Below are positions 8,894-18,234 of a stretch of DNA of 64,000 nucleotides, piece after piece. Source of the DNA: Spirosoma endbachense (GTDB lineage: Bacteria > Bacteroidota > Bacteroidia > Cytophagales > Spirosomataceae); the NCBI RefSeq assembly GCF_010233585.1, contig NZ_CP045997.1, positions 4,965,284 through 5,029,283 of the forward strand, in the 5' to 3' direction. The notes beneath the pieces are model-generated. The model was not told the DNA's origin. It ran no database searches and saw only the letters and a list, made by a program, of their open reading frames with translations. Numbering within the stretch: the stretch's first letter is position 1; every line of letters begins with the position of its first letter. A program made the position numbers and the translations under genes.

Positions 8894-10027
8894 TTAAGGT
8901 TGGCAGCCGGGCCCGGAAACGGCAATGGCTAATTGCTGCATCTGGTACTCAGCTTCAATACTTTTACAGATAATCGTTAGCTTTTCGGATAGCGATTCGT
9001 CGGTTAAATCGGCCGTAAGCCGGCAGTTGCCCAGCACGTTTTTATCGTACCTGATCTTCACCCCATACACTTTTTCGAGTTCGCGGAATACGTCGCTGAC
9101 CGGAGTTGCATTGAAGATGAAGTTGGTTGAGCTGGTTGACAGCCCTTTCGGAAAAACAGGTGTCGTAGCAACCACATCACGGGTGCGGATAAGCCGTGCC
9201 TGCTGACGAGCAAAAACGATTTGCTGGTTATGGGTCAGTACGATTCCATCCAGCGAAGGCGTACTGACTTTTTGCTGCTGTTGCTTATCCGTCTGCGGAA
9301 AAACGGCGACGCGGCCCGACCGAACCGTAACTACCACATCTTTATCGTCGGCGAAGGCCCGAATGGTAAAACTGGTGCCCAGCACTTTCGTTAGTAAGCC
9401 ATTGGCATGGACCAGAAAAGGCCGCGATGGGTCTTTGGCCACTTCAAAATAGGCTTCGCCAATCAGATAGACTGCCCGATTAGGGCCATTAAATTTTTTC
9501 GAAAACGTAACCTGACTGCCTTTCTGGAGAATAATCGTACTGCCATCGGGCAGCGCAATCAGGCGGGGCCTATCGGTATCATTCGTTTGCTCGATGAGCG
9601 ACTGATCCAACTGTGCTAACTCGTGAAAGCGTTCCTGATCGTTGCCTGCATGGCGAACGCGCAGCCACCACCAACCGAGGCTCATCATCATGGCGATGGA
9701 TGCCGCAATAGCAATCCAATTGCGCCAATTCCGACGGAAGATCTTTGTGAACGGGTTCGTTGAGGGTTGAGGTGACAACTCAATTTGATTCCGGATAGCC
9801 GCCCAGATCCGTTCTTCGTCGTCGCCCTTAATTGGATGCGCGAGCGTTGATGTAGCGTCGGCAATTTGTTTAACCAGATCAATCGCCTGTTGTATGGCTT
9901 CTGCTTTTTCGGGATAGTCGGCCAGATAGGACTCCCAGTAAAGCGTTGACGCTTCATCAGGATTCTTTACCCATTGCCGAAAATAGGAGTCAGCAACAAA
10001 GTCTTCACAGCGAGAGAGTTGGGTCAT
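8894..10027 (-). CDS. FecR-family anti-sigma factor (locus 1)
   Basis: 377 residues. The N-terminal cytoplasmic part (about 1-95) ends at one transmembrane segment (about residues 106-125, IAIAASIAMMMSLGWWWL). The periplasmic FecR domain follows (GSTIILQKGSQVTFSKKF, VYLIGEAYFEVAKDPSRPF, LTKVLGTSFTIRAF), then the C-terminal DUF4974-like part (FIFNATPVSDVFRELEKVYGVKIRYD) that contacts the STN domain of the transporter. It passes the substrate signal from SusC to the sigma factor. It lies between the sigma gene and susC in the same orientation. Confidence 0.95.
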   Translation of the reverse strand: MTQLSRCEDFVADSYFRQWVKNPDEASTLYWESYLADYPEKAEAIQQAIDLVKQIADATSTLAHPIKGDDEERIWAAIRNQIELSPQPSTNPFTKIFRRNWRNWIAIAASIAMMMSLGWWWLRVRHAGNDQERFHELAQLDQSLIEQTNDTDRPRLIALPDGSTIILQKGSQVTFSKKFNGPNRAVYLIGEAYFEVAKDPSRPFLVHANGLLTKVLGTSFTIRAFADDKDVVVTVRSGRVAVFPQTDKQQQQKVSTPSLDGIVLTHNQQIVFARQQARLIRTRDVVATTPVFPKGLSTSSTNFIFNATPVSDVFRELEKVYGVKIRYDKNVLGNCRLTADLTDESLSEKLTIICKSIEAEYQMQQLAIAVSGPGCQP

Positions 10028-10105
10028 AATACACGCGTTCGTCTAGATATAATAGTCGAGAGGGCGTGGTTTTAACTCATCTTTTTTGAAATTTTTTAAA
10101 AACTT

Positions 10106-10137
10106 CTCAATTCTTCGTAAAAAAACTGAGAATTGAG
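10106..10137 (-). terminator. Weak hairpin between sigma and fecR genes
   Basis: Arms CTCAATTCT and AGAATTGAG (9 bp) are separated by a 14-base A-rich loop. On the minus strand the stem is followed by AAGTTTTTAAAAAA. It begins 1 base after the sigma stop, so it could partly separate sigma from fecR transcription. Confidence 0.4.
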
Positions 10138-10138
10138 C

Positions 10139-10744
10139 TTACAAAAAAAGCCCAATCAGGATAAGCGTAATCGGGTGACTGGTAAATAAATCACGCAGAC
10201 AGATGATCGCCCGGTTCAGGTGATTGATAACGGACTGGTGGTTGATTCCCATAATGCCTGCAATCTCATCATTACTGAAGTCGTGATAGAATGCCAGGGT
10301 AATGGCTTCCCGCTGGCGGCTGGGCAGTATTGTGATGGCTTTTTGAAGACGGGCCGATTGGTCGTTGCTTGTTTCCTGTTGCGTAATCAGAAATTCAATG
10401 GATGGTGAAAGTAGCTGGTCATCGGCTATCATATCTTCACCGTCAGTAGCCAGGAGTGGTGCATTGGTCCGTATTTTTGACAGCTTGTTGCGCACAATCC
10501 GGAAGAGGTAGTATTTGATCGTGTGCAGATCACGCAGAGTGCTCCGGCGAGTCCAGATCTCCAAAAAAACATCCTGCACAACGTCGTTGACCAGGTCATG
10601 ATCGCTGCTCAGGCGTTTGCCATAAGCCAGTAATAAAGACGAGTGCGTTCGGTAAATATGTTCAAAAGCCTCGATGTCTCCCTGTTGAAAGGCATTCCAA
10701 AGACCGGAGTCATCGTCGAAAATCCTGCTTGTAGGCATGGCCAA
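10139..10744 (-). CDS. FecI-type ECF sigma factor (locus 1)
   Basis: 201 residues with sigma-2 (about 25-95; DLVNDVVQDVFLEIWTRRSTL) and sigma-4 (about 135-190; LPSRQREAITLAFYHDFSNDEIAGIMGINHQSVINHLNRA). It ends in a short hydrophobic tail (SHPITLILIGLFL), a common feature of these Bacteroidota sigma factors. It heads the locus containing fecR, susC, susD and GH92 and is inferred to activate it when released by FecR. A second ATG two codons downstream (10738) is an equally possible start. Confidence 0.93.
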   Translation of the reverse strand: MAMPTSRIFDDDSGLWNAFQQGDIEAFEHIYRTHSSLLLAYGKRLSSDHDLVNDVVQDVFLEIWTRRSTLRDLHTIKYYLFRIVRNKLSKIRTNAPLLATDGEDMIADDQLLSPSIEFLITQQETSNDQSARLQKAITILPSRQREAITLAFYHDFSNDEIAGIMGINHQSVINHLNRAIICLRDLFTSHPITLILIGLFL

Positions 10745-10982
10745 TGCTATCGTTGAGTAGGCTAAGAATAAGGCCGCAAATTTAGGAAACCCTGTAAGAA
10801 AAAAAGTATTTTTTGTGATTAGACGGTCACTATACCGGCAATATGCAATCGCTGATTAGCGGAATTCAACCGTTGTCAATGTGAAGTTGAGGAGCGGATC
10901 TGCACCTTACTAACGACTATTCTACTGTGCGCCAAGAGTATGCCAGGATAGTAAATCTAGTTTAAGCTGGTCTTTTCCCACT

Positions 10983-12299
10983 ATGCCCCTGCTGATCACA
11001 ACCCTCGCTATCATTGTTCTGATTGCTCTGATTTCGTACGTACGTTTACATACTTTCCTGTCCTTTCTGGTGGTGTCGATGGGCGTTGGCCTGGCGCTGG
11101 GTATGCAGCCACTCCCGATTCTTGAGTCGATTCAGAAGGGAATAGGGGGGACGCTTGGCTCTATTCTGGGGATTATTGCGCTGGGTGCCATGCTGGGAAA
11201 ACTGGTCGCAACAAGCGGTGCCGCTCAGCAGATTGCCGTCACAATGATGTCGCTGGTTAGCCCAAAACATGCCCGCTGGGCCTTTATGGTTACGGGCTTT
11301 ATTGTTGGCCTGCCGCTATTTTACTCGGTTGGGTTTATGTTGCTGACTCCGTTGGTGATTACAGTCGCTTATCGATACAAACTGCCAGCGCTTTACATCG
11401 GCTTGCCAATGCTGGCTTCGTTGTCGGTTACGCAGGGGTACTTACCGCCCCATCCGGCTCCCCTGGCGATTCTTAAGCAGTTCAATGCCAATATGGGATT
11501 GACGCTCTTTTACGGAATCATCGTTTCCATACCGGCTATTCTGATTTCAGGTGCCCTGTTTGGGTCGACGCTTAGACGCTACACAACGCTGCCCAACAAA
11601 GCGTTTATGGCGGCTGAACTGACCGATGAACAGATGCCTTCGGTAACGGCCAGCTTCCTGACGGTTTTACTGCCGATTCTGTTAATTGGCCTGAGCACCG
11701 TTTTTAGTCCCTTTCTTCCCGATGGTTCTGTGAGTAAGCAGGTGTTGATGACACTTGGCGAACCGATTGTAAGTATGCTGCTCTCGGTGCTGGTTGCGAT
11801 TGGTACGCTGGGCATGCAGCGCGGCAAATCAATGCTGGAAATCACGACGCTTCTGGCCGATTCGGTCAAAGAAATAGCGATGCTTTTACTGATTTTTGGC
11901 GGAGCTGGTGCGCTCAAACAGGTTCTGACAGATGGTGGCGTGAGCCAGAACATCGCTGATCTGATGCAGCATTCGACTCTGCACCCGTATGTGCTGGCCT
12001 GGAGCATGGCTGCTATCATTCGGGTGTGCGTTGGCTCATCGACCGTATCGGGCATCACAACGGCCGGATTTGTGGCACCTCTACTGAAAGCATCCGGAGT
12101 TGAGCCTAACCTGATGGTACTGAGTATTGGCGCCGGAAGCATGATGTTTTCGCACGTCAACGACACGGGTTTCTGGTTGTTTCGCGAATACTTTCAATTG
12201 TCAATGGCCGATACCTTGAAAACCTGGTCGGTTATGGAAACGCTCGTATCGGTGGCCGGGCTGGCGGGTGTGATGGCATTAAGTCTGTTTATCCATTAG
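10983..12299 (+). CDS. GntP-family gluconate:H+ symporter
   Basis: 438 residues, almost entirely hydrophobic with 11-13 predicted membrane helices. Family signatures are visible: GIGGTLGSILGIIALGAMLG near residues 52-71, the PPHPAPLAIL motif near residue 158, and a C-terminal GSGSMMFSHVNDTGFW-like stretch (IGAGSMMFSHVNDTGFWLF). GntP proteins import gluconate or related sugar acids with protons. The gene stands alone, with no gluconokinase or Entner-Doudoroff gene next to it, so the substrate is not fixed. It is transcribed divergently from the locus 1 sigma gene. Confidence 0.9.
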   Translation: MPLLITTLAIIVLIALISYVRLHTFLSFLVVSMGVGLALGMQPLPILESIQKGIGGTLGSILGIIALGAMLGKLVATSGAAQQIAVTMMSLVSPKHARWAFMVTGFIVGLPLFYSVGFMLLTPLVITVAYRYKLPALYIGLPMLASLSVTQGYLPPHPAPLAILKQFNANMGLTLFYGIIVSIPAILISGALFGSTLRRYTTLPNKAFMAAELTDEQMPSVTASFLTVLLPILLIGLSTVFSPFLPDGSVSKQVLMTLGEPIVSMLLSVLVAIGTLGMQRGKSMLEITTLLADSVKEIAMLLLIFGGAGALKQVLTDGGVSQNIADLMQHSTLHPYVLAWSMAAIIRVCVGSSTVSGITTAGFVAPLLKASGVEPNLMVLSIGAGSMMFSHVNDTGFWLFREYFQLSMADTLKTWSVMETLVSVAGLAGVMALSLFIH

Positions 12300-12340
12300 A
12301 TGCTGCGTCGATGACCTTTGGATAAATGAGCACATTTGGT

Positions 12341-12370
12341 TTTAAAATATTTTTTTAAAAATGTTTTTAA
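12341..12370. promoter_or_regulatory. Candidate TetR operator upstream of the tetR gene
   Basis: An AT-rich imperfect palindrome (TTTAAAATATTTTTTTAAAA) lies ~100 bases before the TetR start. It closely resembles the perfect palindrome at 13103-13118 in front of the exporter genes. Shared sites before the regulator and its target operon are the usual TetR layout; binding is inferred. Confidence 0.4.
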
Positions 12371-12460
12371 TTGCTAACCTTTGTGCTGACAAGGCCAGCA
12401 AGCCTGCGAAAATTAAGCTTTATAGCCCTTTCTGGGCAGTGATCAGGAAGGCCAGACTGT

Positions 12461-13084
12461 ATGGAGAAATCGGCCAATAACGCGCTGGACGGCACAACGG
12501 AAGAACGGATCAAGGAGGTGGCCCGTAAGATGTTTACGCAAAAGGGGTATGCTGCCACTCGTGTGAAAGATATTGCGGAGGAAGCCGGAATGAACATTGC
12601 GCTGCTCAATTATTACTTCCGAAGCAAAGAAAAGCTGTTCGACATCATTATGGCGGAGAATATCCAGCAGATTGCTGGCTCCATCAAGCAGATTATGATG
12701 GATCCGAAAACGTCACTCAGCGAGAAAGTACAGAAGATCGTTACGTTTTATATTGATCTGTTTACGAATGAGCCCGAACTGCCGCTGTTTGTTTTCCGGG
12801 AAGTAACCGCGAATCCTGACAAACTAGTGGATATTGTAGGTAGAAAGCAGATCACACAGTCGTATTTTTTTAAGCAGTTACAGGCCGAACTGGATGCGCA
12901 TGAAATCAGTATGCATCCAATGCAAATTATGATGAGCATCATGAGCCTGGTGGTCATGCCTTTTATTGCACGGCCTCTTGTTCAGGTAATCGCCAATCAG
13001 GAACCGGCCGAGTTTTATGCCTTAATGCAGGAGCGTAAACGGTTGATACCCTTATGGATTAGCGCGATTTTAAAGGCCAGTTAA
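12461..13084 (+). CDS. TetR-family transcriptional regulator
   Basis: 207 residues. The N-terminal DNA-binding domain (about 15-62) carries the TetR helix-turn-helix with RIKEVARKMFTQKGYAATRV and DIAEEAGMNIALLNYYF. The rest is a helical ligand-binding domain. It is followed 69 bp later by an efflux operon on the same strand and is inferred to repress it and itself. The ligand is unknown. Confidence 0.93.
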   Translation: MEKSANNALDGTTEERIKEVARKMFTQKGYAATRVKDIAEEAGMNIALLNYYFRSKEKLFDIIMAENIQQIAGSIKQIMMDPKTSLSEKVQKIVTFYIDLFTNEPELPLFVFREVTANPDKLVDIVGRKQITQSYFFKQLQAELDAHEISMHPMQIMMSIMSLVVMPFIARPLVQVIANQEPAEFYALMQERKRLIPLWISAILKAS

Positions 13085-13102
13085 ATTTTTTTTGCCCAGG
13101 TG

Positions 13103-13118
13103 TTAAAAATATTTTTAA
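13103..13118. promoter_or_regulatory. Candidate TetR operator before the efflux operon
   Basis: TTAAAAATATTTTTAA is a perfect 16-bp palindrome in the 69-bp gap between the TetR gene and the TolC-like gene. A near copy lies before the TetR gene at 12341-12370. An AT-rich palindrome could arise by chance, so confidence is limited. Confidence 0.45.
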
Positions 13119-13153
13119 AAATTAATTTTAAGTCAATTTGAACCGGCTTAATC

Positions 13154-14437
13154 ATGAAAAAGATAAGCATGTTGGTAGGCTTGTTGACCATTCCGGTTGG
13201 CTTGTTGGCTCAGGCAGGCCAGTCACTGACGATCGAGGACTGCTATACGCTGGCTAAACAGAACTATCCGCTCATTAAACAGCGGGCGTTGATTCAGAAG
13301 ACCAGCGCGTATTCGGTTGAGAATGCTGCAAAAGGATATCTGCCCCAACTGACACTTTCGGGCCAGGCCACCTATCAAAACCAAACGGTTGATTTCTCCG
13401 AATCGGCACTGGGTGCTGTAATACCGCCCAATGTTGCCTTGCCTAAAATCAGTAAGGATCAATACAAGGTCACGGGTCAGGTTGATCAGCTGATTTATGA
13501 TGGTGGAGCGATCAAATACACCCAGGAGGCTCGGCGGACCGATGCTGCCATTCAGGAGCAGAATCTGGAGGTCAGCCTCTATGCGCTTCGGGAGCGGGTC
13601 AATCAATTGTTTTTTGGGATTGCCCTGATCGATGAGCAGCTCAAACAAACCGATTTACGAAAAGCCGATATTCAGAGTGGAGTCGATAAAACACAGGGCG
13701 CACTCACCAACGGAACCGCTTTCCGGAGTAGCCTGAATGAACTGAAAGCGGAACTGATCCGGGCTGATCAGGCGACTACCGAACTGAAAGCCTCCCGACG
13801 GGCCTACGTAACGATGCTGGGTGCTCTAATCAATCAGCCGCTGAACGACAGTACGGTATTTGTCAGGCCGCAGCCCATTACGCTTTCAGCCCAGGTAAAC
13901 CGACCGGAGCTGACGTTGTACGAAAATCAGAAACGGATTTATGACGTACAGGAAAAGCAATTACAGGCCGCTTACCGGCCAAAAGTCAGTGCTTTTTTTC
14001 AGGAAAACTATGGCCGCCCAACCTTCAATATCATCAATAACACCTTCGATTTCTTCTGGATTGGGGGTATCCGGCTGAATTGGGCACTGAGTAGCTTATA
14101 TACCACGCACCGCAACGATGTGCAATTACTGGCAATCAATCGGCAAAACGTGGATATCCAACGGGAAACGTTTCTGTTCAACACCAACCTGTCATTGGCT
14201 CAGCAGAGTTCGGACGTGCAGAAATATCAGGATTTAATCGCTCAGGACAATCAGATTGTTGACTTACGGGCATCCGTCAAGAACTCGGCCAATGCCCAAC
14301 TGCAAAATGGAGTCATTACGTCTCACGATTACATCAATCAGGTGAATGCTGAAAATGAAGCCCGGCAAAACCTTATTCTACATCAGATTCAACTGCTACA
14401 GGCCCAGTATACCCATAAAAACACATCCGGAAATTAA
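13154..14437 (+). CDS. TolC-family outer-membrane efflux protein
   Basis: 427 residues with a signal peptide (MKKISMLVGLLTIPVGLLAQ) and the two repeated long helical regions of the outer-membrane efflux protein family, starting LTIEDCYTLAKQNYPLIKQ. It forms the outer-membrane duct of a type I or tripartite exporter. It is the first of six consecutive genes with short gaps (outer-membrane protein, adaptor, two ATPases, two permeases), which together make a complete ABC exporter under the TetR regulator upstream. Confidence 0.92.
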   Translation: MKKISMLVGLLTIPVGLLAQAGQSLTIEDCYTLAKQNYPLIKQRALIQKTSAYSVENAAKGYLPQLTLSGQATYQNQTVDFSESALGAVIPPNVALPKISKDQYKVTGQVDQLIYDGGAIKYTQEARRTDAAIQEQNLEVSLYALRERVNQLFFGIALIDEQLKQTDLRKADIQSGVDKTQGALTNGTAFRSSLNELKAELIRADQATTELKASRRAYVTMLGALINQPLNDSTVFVRPQPITLSAQVNRPELTLYENQKRIYDVQEKQLQAAYRPKVSAFFQENYGRPTFNIINNTFDFFWIGGIRLNWALSSLYTTHRNDVQLLAINRQNVDIQRETFLFNTNLSLAQQSSDVQKYQDLIAQDNQIVDLRASVKNSANAQLQNGVITSHDYINQVNAENEARQNLILHQIQLLQAQYTHKNTSGN

Positions 14438-14452
14438 ACCAGTGTCGAACCG

Positions 14453-15412
14453 ATGAAACTCCTTACAATCCTGATCATTACAACGGCCATCGGGCTGGCA
14501 TCGTGTCAGAACAATGAACCTGATTATGATGCATCCGGCAATTTTGAGGCCGATGAAATTATCGTATCTTCTCAGCAGAACGGCCAGATTTTAACGTTTT
14601 CGCCCAACGAAGGGGATGTACTTAAGGCCGGTCAAACGGTTGGTCAGATCGACGTAACCTCCGCCAAACTTCAGAAAGAGCAGGTGCAGGCATCGATGCA
14701 GGCACTGAGAGAGCGAACCACCAGTGTACGGCCACAGGTTGAGCTAACCCAGCGACAGCTCGCCGTTCAGGAGGCCCAGCTTAAGCAGCTGGTACATGAG
14801 CGGACCCGAACCGAAAATCTGATCAAAGCGGATGCGGCTACCCAAAAGCAGTTAGACGACCTCAATGCCCAGATCGATCAGCTGCAAAAACAACTGGACG
14901 TAACCCGCCAGCAAATCAGGGTCGCCGAAACCAATAATGCGTCGCAAAATCGGGGCGTTTTGAGTGAACAGGGTTCGCTGGCGAAGGCCGCTGAACAATA
15001 TGAAGTACAGGTGCAGAAAGGCCAGATTGTCAATCCTGTGAAAGGAACCGTATTGACCAAATACGCCTTTGCGGGCGAAATGGCCACGCTGGGTAAGCCG
15101 TTATACCGGATTGCCAATACCGATACCCTCAACCTTCGAGCCTACATCACGGGTACGCAGCTACCCCAGGTGAAGGTCGATCAGTCGGTTACGGTACGGA
15201 TCGATAATGGCGAAAAAGGATTTAAAGAATATCCGGGTACAATTTCCTGGATTTCAACCAAATCGGAGTTTACGCCCAAGACTATCCAGACGAAAGATGA
15301 ACGGGCCAATCTGGTCTATGCTACCAAAATACGCGTCAAAAATGACGGCTACCTCAAAATCGGTATGTATGGCGAAGTGATTCTGGATTCGAATATACCC
15401 AAAACGAACTGA
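14453..15412 (+). CDS. HlyD-family periplasmic adaptor (lipoprotein)
   Basis: 319 residues with a lipoprotein signal (MKLLTILIITTAIGLASC, cysteine 18). Next comes a biotinyl-lipoyl-like half (EIIVSSQQNGQILTFSPNEG), a long coiled-coil hairpin at about residues 75-170 rich in Q, L and E, the second lipoyl half (GTVLTKYAFAGEMATLGKPL) and a beta-barrel domain. It resembles YbhG/HlyD adaptors that join the inner-membrane ABC part to TolC. It begins 15 bp after the TolC-like gene and ends 6 bp before the first ATPase gene. Confidence 0.92.
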   Translation: MKLLTILIITTAIGLASCQNNEPDYDASGNFEADEIIVSSQQNGQILTFSPNEGDVLKAGQTVGQIDVTSAKLQKEQVQASMQALRERTTSVRPQVELTQRQLAVQEAQLKQLVHERTRTENLIKADAATQKQLDDLNAQIDQLQKQLDVTRQQIRVAETNNASQNRGVLSEQGSLAKAAEQYEVQVQKGQIVNPVKGTVLTKYAFAGEMATLGKPLYRIANTDTLNLRAYITGTQLPQVKVDQSVTVRIDNGEKGFKEYPGTISWISTKSEFTPKTIQTKDERANLVYATKIRVKNDGYLKIGMYGEVILDSNIPKTN

Positions 15413-15418
15413 GTAATC

Positions 15419-16345
15419 ATGGGGGGCGTAACGCTGATGAATCTGACCAAAACCTACGACAGCGGGAAAGTTCTGGCCGTTGATGAGATTTCTTTTTCAG
15501 TAGAGCCAGGCGAACTCTTCGGATTGATCGGTCCCGATGGAGCCGGGAAAACCAGCATTTTTCGTATTCTGACAACGGTACTGCTGGCCGATAAAGGCAC
15601 CGCAACCGTCGATGGGTACGATGTTGTGAAGGATTACCGGGCTATTCGGAACACCGTTGGCTACATGCCGGGACGGTTTTCACTCTATCAGGACTTAACC
15701 GTCGAAGAAAACCTGACTTTTTTTGCGACCCTGTTCGGCACAACCATTCAGAAAAACTACGCTCTGATCAAAGACATTTACGAACAAATCGAACCGTTCA
15801 AAAAACGCCGGGCGGGTAAGCTTTCGGGCGGAATGAAGCAAAAACTGGCTCTCTGCTGCGCCCTGATCCATAAACCCACGGTCCTGTTTCTGGATGAACC
15901 GACGACCGGTGTCGATGTGGTTTCCCGCAAAGAATTCTGGGATATGCTGAAGCGCCTGAAACAACAGGGTATCACCATTCTGGTGTCGACGCCCTATATG
16001 GACGAAGCGACGCTTTGCGAACGAATTGCGCTGATTCAAACGGGTAAAATACTATCCATCGACACGCCGGAAAACGTGATAAATTCTTATCCGGGGCAGC
16101 TATTCGCCGTCAAAGCAGATTCTATTCATCAGCTGTTGAACGACATCCGGCAGAATAGCTCAATACGAAGCAGTTACGCCTTTGGTGAGTATCTGCACGT
16201 GTCCTTCAGGCAGGATAACGACCAGAATTCGCACACGTTGCTCCAGTACCTTGAGCAGAAAAAACATACCGGTGTTGAGGTGAAACGCATCACACCGACC
16301 ATTGAAGACCGATTCATCGAACTCATGACGAAACAGGCCGATTAA
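15419..16345 (+). CDS. ABC exporter ATP-binding protein 1
   Basis: 308 residues. Walker A is GPDGAGKTS at about residues 38-46, the signature is LSGGMKQKLA at about 135-144, and Walker B plus catalytic Glu is LFLDE at about 156-160. The C-terminal ~80 residues form the extension seen in DrrA/CcmA-like ATPases. In E. coli YbhF two such ATPase halves are fused; here they are separate adjacent genes. It would power the two ABC-2 permeases downstream. Confidence 0.93.
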   Translation: MGGVTLMNLTKTYDSGKVLAVDEISFSVEPGELFGLIGPDGAGKTSIFRILTTVLLADKGTATVDGYDVVKDYRAIRNTVGYMPGRFSLYQDLTVEENLTFFATLFGTTIQKNYALIKDIYEQIEPFKKRRAGKLSGGMKQKLALCCALIHKPTVLFLDEPTTGVDVVSRKEFWDMLKRLKQQGITILVSTPYMDEATLCERIALIQTGKILSIDTPENVINSYPGQLFAVKADSIHQLLNDIRQNSSIRSSYAFGEYLHVSFRQDNDQNSHTLLQYLEQKKHTGVEVKRITPTIEDRFIELMTKQAD

Positions 16346-16356
16346 TTCCTACGGGT

Positions 16357-17109
16357 ATGAACGCAACGAATCAGAAAGCCATTTCCTGTCATGAGTTGTC
16401 GAAGCAATTCGGTGATTTTGTGGCAGTCAACAAGATTTCCTTCGATGTAGAAATCGGTGAAATATTCGGCTTTTTAGGAGCCAATGGCGCAGGCAAAACT
16501 ACGGCCATGCGGATGCTTTGCGGCTTGTCGTTTCCAACCTCCGGGCAGGCCACGGTCGCGGGTTTCGATGTTTACAAGCAGCAGGAGTCGATCAAGAAAA
16601 ACATTGGCTACATGAGTCAGAAGTTTTCGCTCTATGAAAACCTGTCCATCCTGGAAAATATCGAATTCTTTGGGGGCGTGTATGGCCTGTCGGATAAAGA
16701 CCTGAAAACGAAAAGCGACGAACTGATCAGTACGCTGGGGCTTGAACACGAAGCCAAAAAGATGGTTGGGAGCCTGCCGTTGGGCTGGAAACAAAAGCTC
16801 GCGTTCTCGGTCGCCATCATCCATGAACCTAAAATTGTGTTTCTGGACGAACCGACCGGCGGAGTTGACCCCGTTACGCGTCGGCAATTCTGGGATCTGA
16901 TCTACGATGCTTCCGATCGGGGCATCACCATTTTCGTGACAACACATTACATGGACGAAGCCGAGTATTGCAACCGGATTTCGATCATGGTCGATGGCAA
17001 AATAGACGCGCTGGATTCGCCGGGAAATCTGAAAAAACAGTTTGCCACCGATTCAATGGATGATGTTTTCTATCAGTTGGCTCGGGGAGCCAAACGTTCT
17101 GCGGATTAA
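16357..17109 (+). CDS. ABC exporter ATP-binding protein 2
   Basis: 250 residues with Walker A (GANGAGKTT, about 41-49) and Walker B (VFLDE, about 161-165). The signature region reads LPLGWKQKLA (about 140-149) instead of the usual LSGGxxQ. The same LPLG variant is typical of the second half of YbhF-like ATPases, so it probably marks an asymmetric ATPase pair rather than decay. The gene lies 11 bp after ATPase 1. Confidence 0.92.
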   Translation: MNATNQKAISCHELSKQFGDFVAVNKISFDVEIGEIFGFLGANGAGKTTAMRMLCGLSFPTSGQATVAGFDVYKQQESIKKNIGYMSQKFSLYENLSILENIEFFGGVYGLSDKDLKTKSDELISTLGLEHEAKKMVGSLPLGWKQKLAFSVAIIHEPKIVFLDEPTGGVDPVTRRQFWDLIYDASDRGITIFVTTHYMDEAEYCNRISIMVDGKIDALDSPGNLKKQFATDSMDDVFYQLARGAKRSAD

Positions 17110-17127
17110 GTTCAACCAGCTACGGGC

Positions 17128-18234
17128 ATGAAACAACTATTGGTTTTTATACGAAAGGAATTTTACCACGTCTTCCGCGATCGGCGTACGTTGCTCATCC
17201 TGTTTGGGTTGCCAACGGCGCAGATTATGCTGTTTGGTTATGCCCTGAGCAGTGAGGTTAAAAACATCAATCTGGCCGTCGTCGATTTTTCAAAAGATGT
17301 AGCTACCCAACAGATCATTACCAAAATTCAGTCAAGCTCGTATTTCAATCTGCAACAGTCCGTACTGAGCTATGCCGACATGGAACGTGCGTTTCGGGAA
17401 GGAAAAATAAGAGCGGCCATCGTCTTTCCAACGGGTTTTAATGATGATCTACGCCATGTTAATAAAGCACAGATTCAACTCATTGCCGATGCATCGGACC
17501 CCAATACGGCCACAACGATCACCAACTATCTGACCGGAATTATCGGTGATTATCAGCAGCAAATCAATGCAGCCGCAGCCTTGCCGTATCAGATTCAGAC
17601 CGAGACCCGAATGCTTTATAACCCGGATATGAATGGTTCGCTGAATTTTATTCCGGGGGTATTAGCATTGATTCTGATGATTGTCTGCACAACATTGACG
17701 TCTGTTTCCATCGTTCGGGAAAAAGAGCTGGGAACCATGGAGGTGCTACTGGTTTCGCCTTTTAAACCGATTCTGGTTCTTATTGCCAAAGCCGTCCCTT
17801 ATCTGGTGCTTTCGCTGCTGGATTTTGCCCTGATTCTGGTGCTGGCGGTTTTTGTGCTGGATGTTCCCGTTCGGGGGAGTGTTGTGCTGCTGTTTGCCGA
17901 GAGTACACTGTTCATTATCTGTTGCCTTTCGCTGGGTTTGTTGATCTCTAACATAACGGCCTCGCAACAGGTGGCCATGCTGGCGTCTATGATGGGGATG
18001 ATGCTGCCGACCATCTTGTTTACGGGATTTATGTTTCCGCTGGAAAACATGCCGCTACCGCTGCAACTGGTGTCCAATATCGTTCCCTCGCGGTGGTATT
18101 ATCTGATTGTGAAAGCGATTATGCTAAAAGGACTGGGCTTTGGTGCAGTCTGGAAAGAAACGGTTGTGCTGATCGGGATGGCCGTTGGATTATTGGGAAT
18201 TAGTCTGAAGAACTTTAACATACGGCTCGCATGA
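17128..18234 (+). CDS. ABC-2 type permease (YbhS/YbhR-like) 1
   Basis: 368 residues: one N-terminal membrane helix after a basic start (IRKEFYHVFRDRRTLLILFG), a large extracytoplasmic domain (about 45-170), then five or six C-terminal helices with the ABC-2 pattern SIVREKELGTMEVLLVSPF. It forms half of the membrane channel of the exporter. Its stop overlaps the next permease start (ATGA at 18231-18234). Confidence 0.93.
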   Translation: MKQLLVFIRKEFYHVFRDRRTLLILFGLPTAQIMLFGYALSSEVKNINLAVVDFSKDVATQQIITKIQSSSYFNLQQSVLSYADMERAFREGKIRAAIVFPTGFNDDLRHVNKAQIQLIADASDPNTATTITNYLTGIIGDYQQQINAAAALPYQIQTETRMLYNPDMNGSLNFIPGVLALILMIVCTTLTSVSIVREKELGTMEVLLVSPFKPILVLIAKAVPYLVLSLLDFALILVLAVFVLDVPVRGSVVLLFAESTLFIICCLSLGLLISNITASQQVAMLASMMGMMLPTILFTGFMFPLENMPLPLQLVSNIVPSRWYYLIVKAIMLKGLGFGAVWKETVVLIGMAVGLLGISLKNFNIRLA

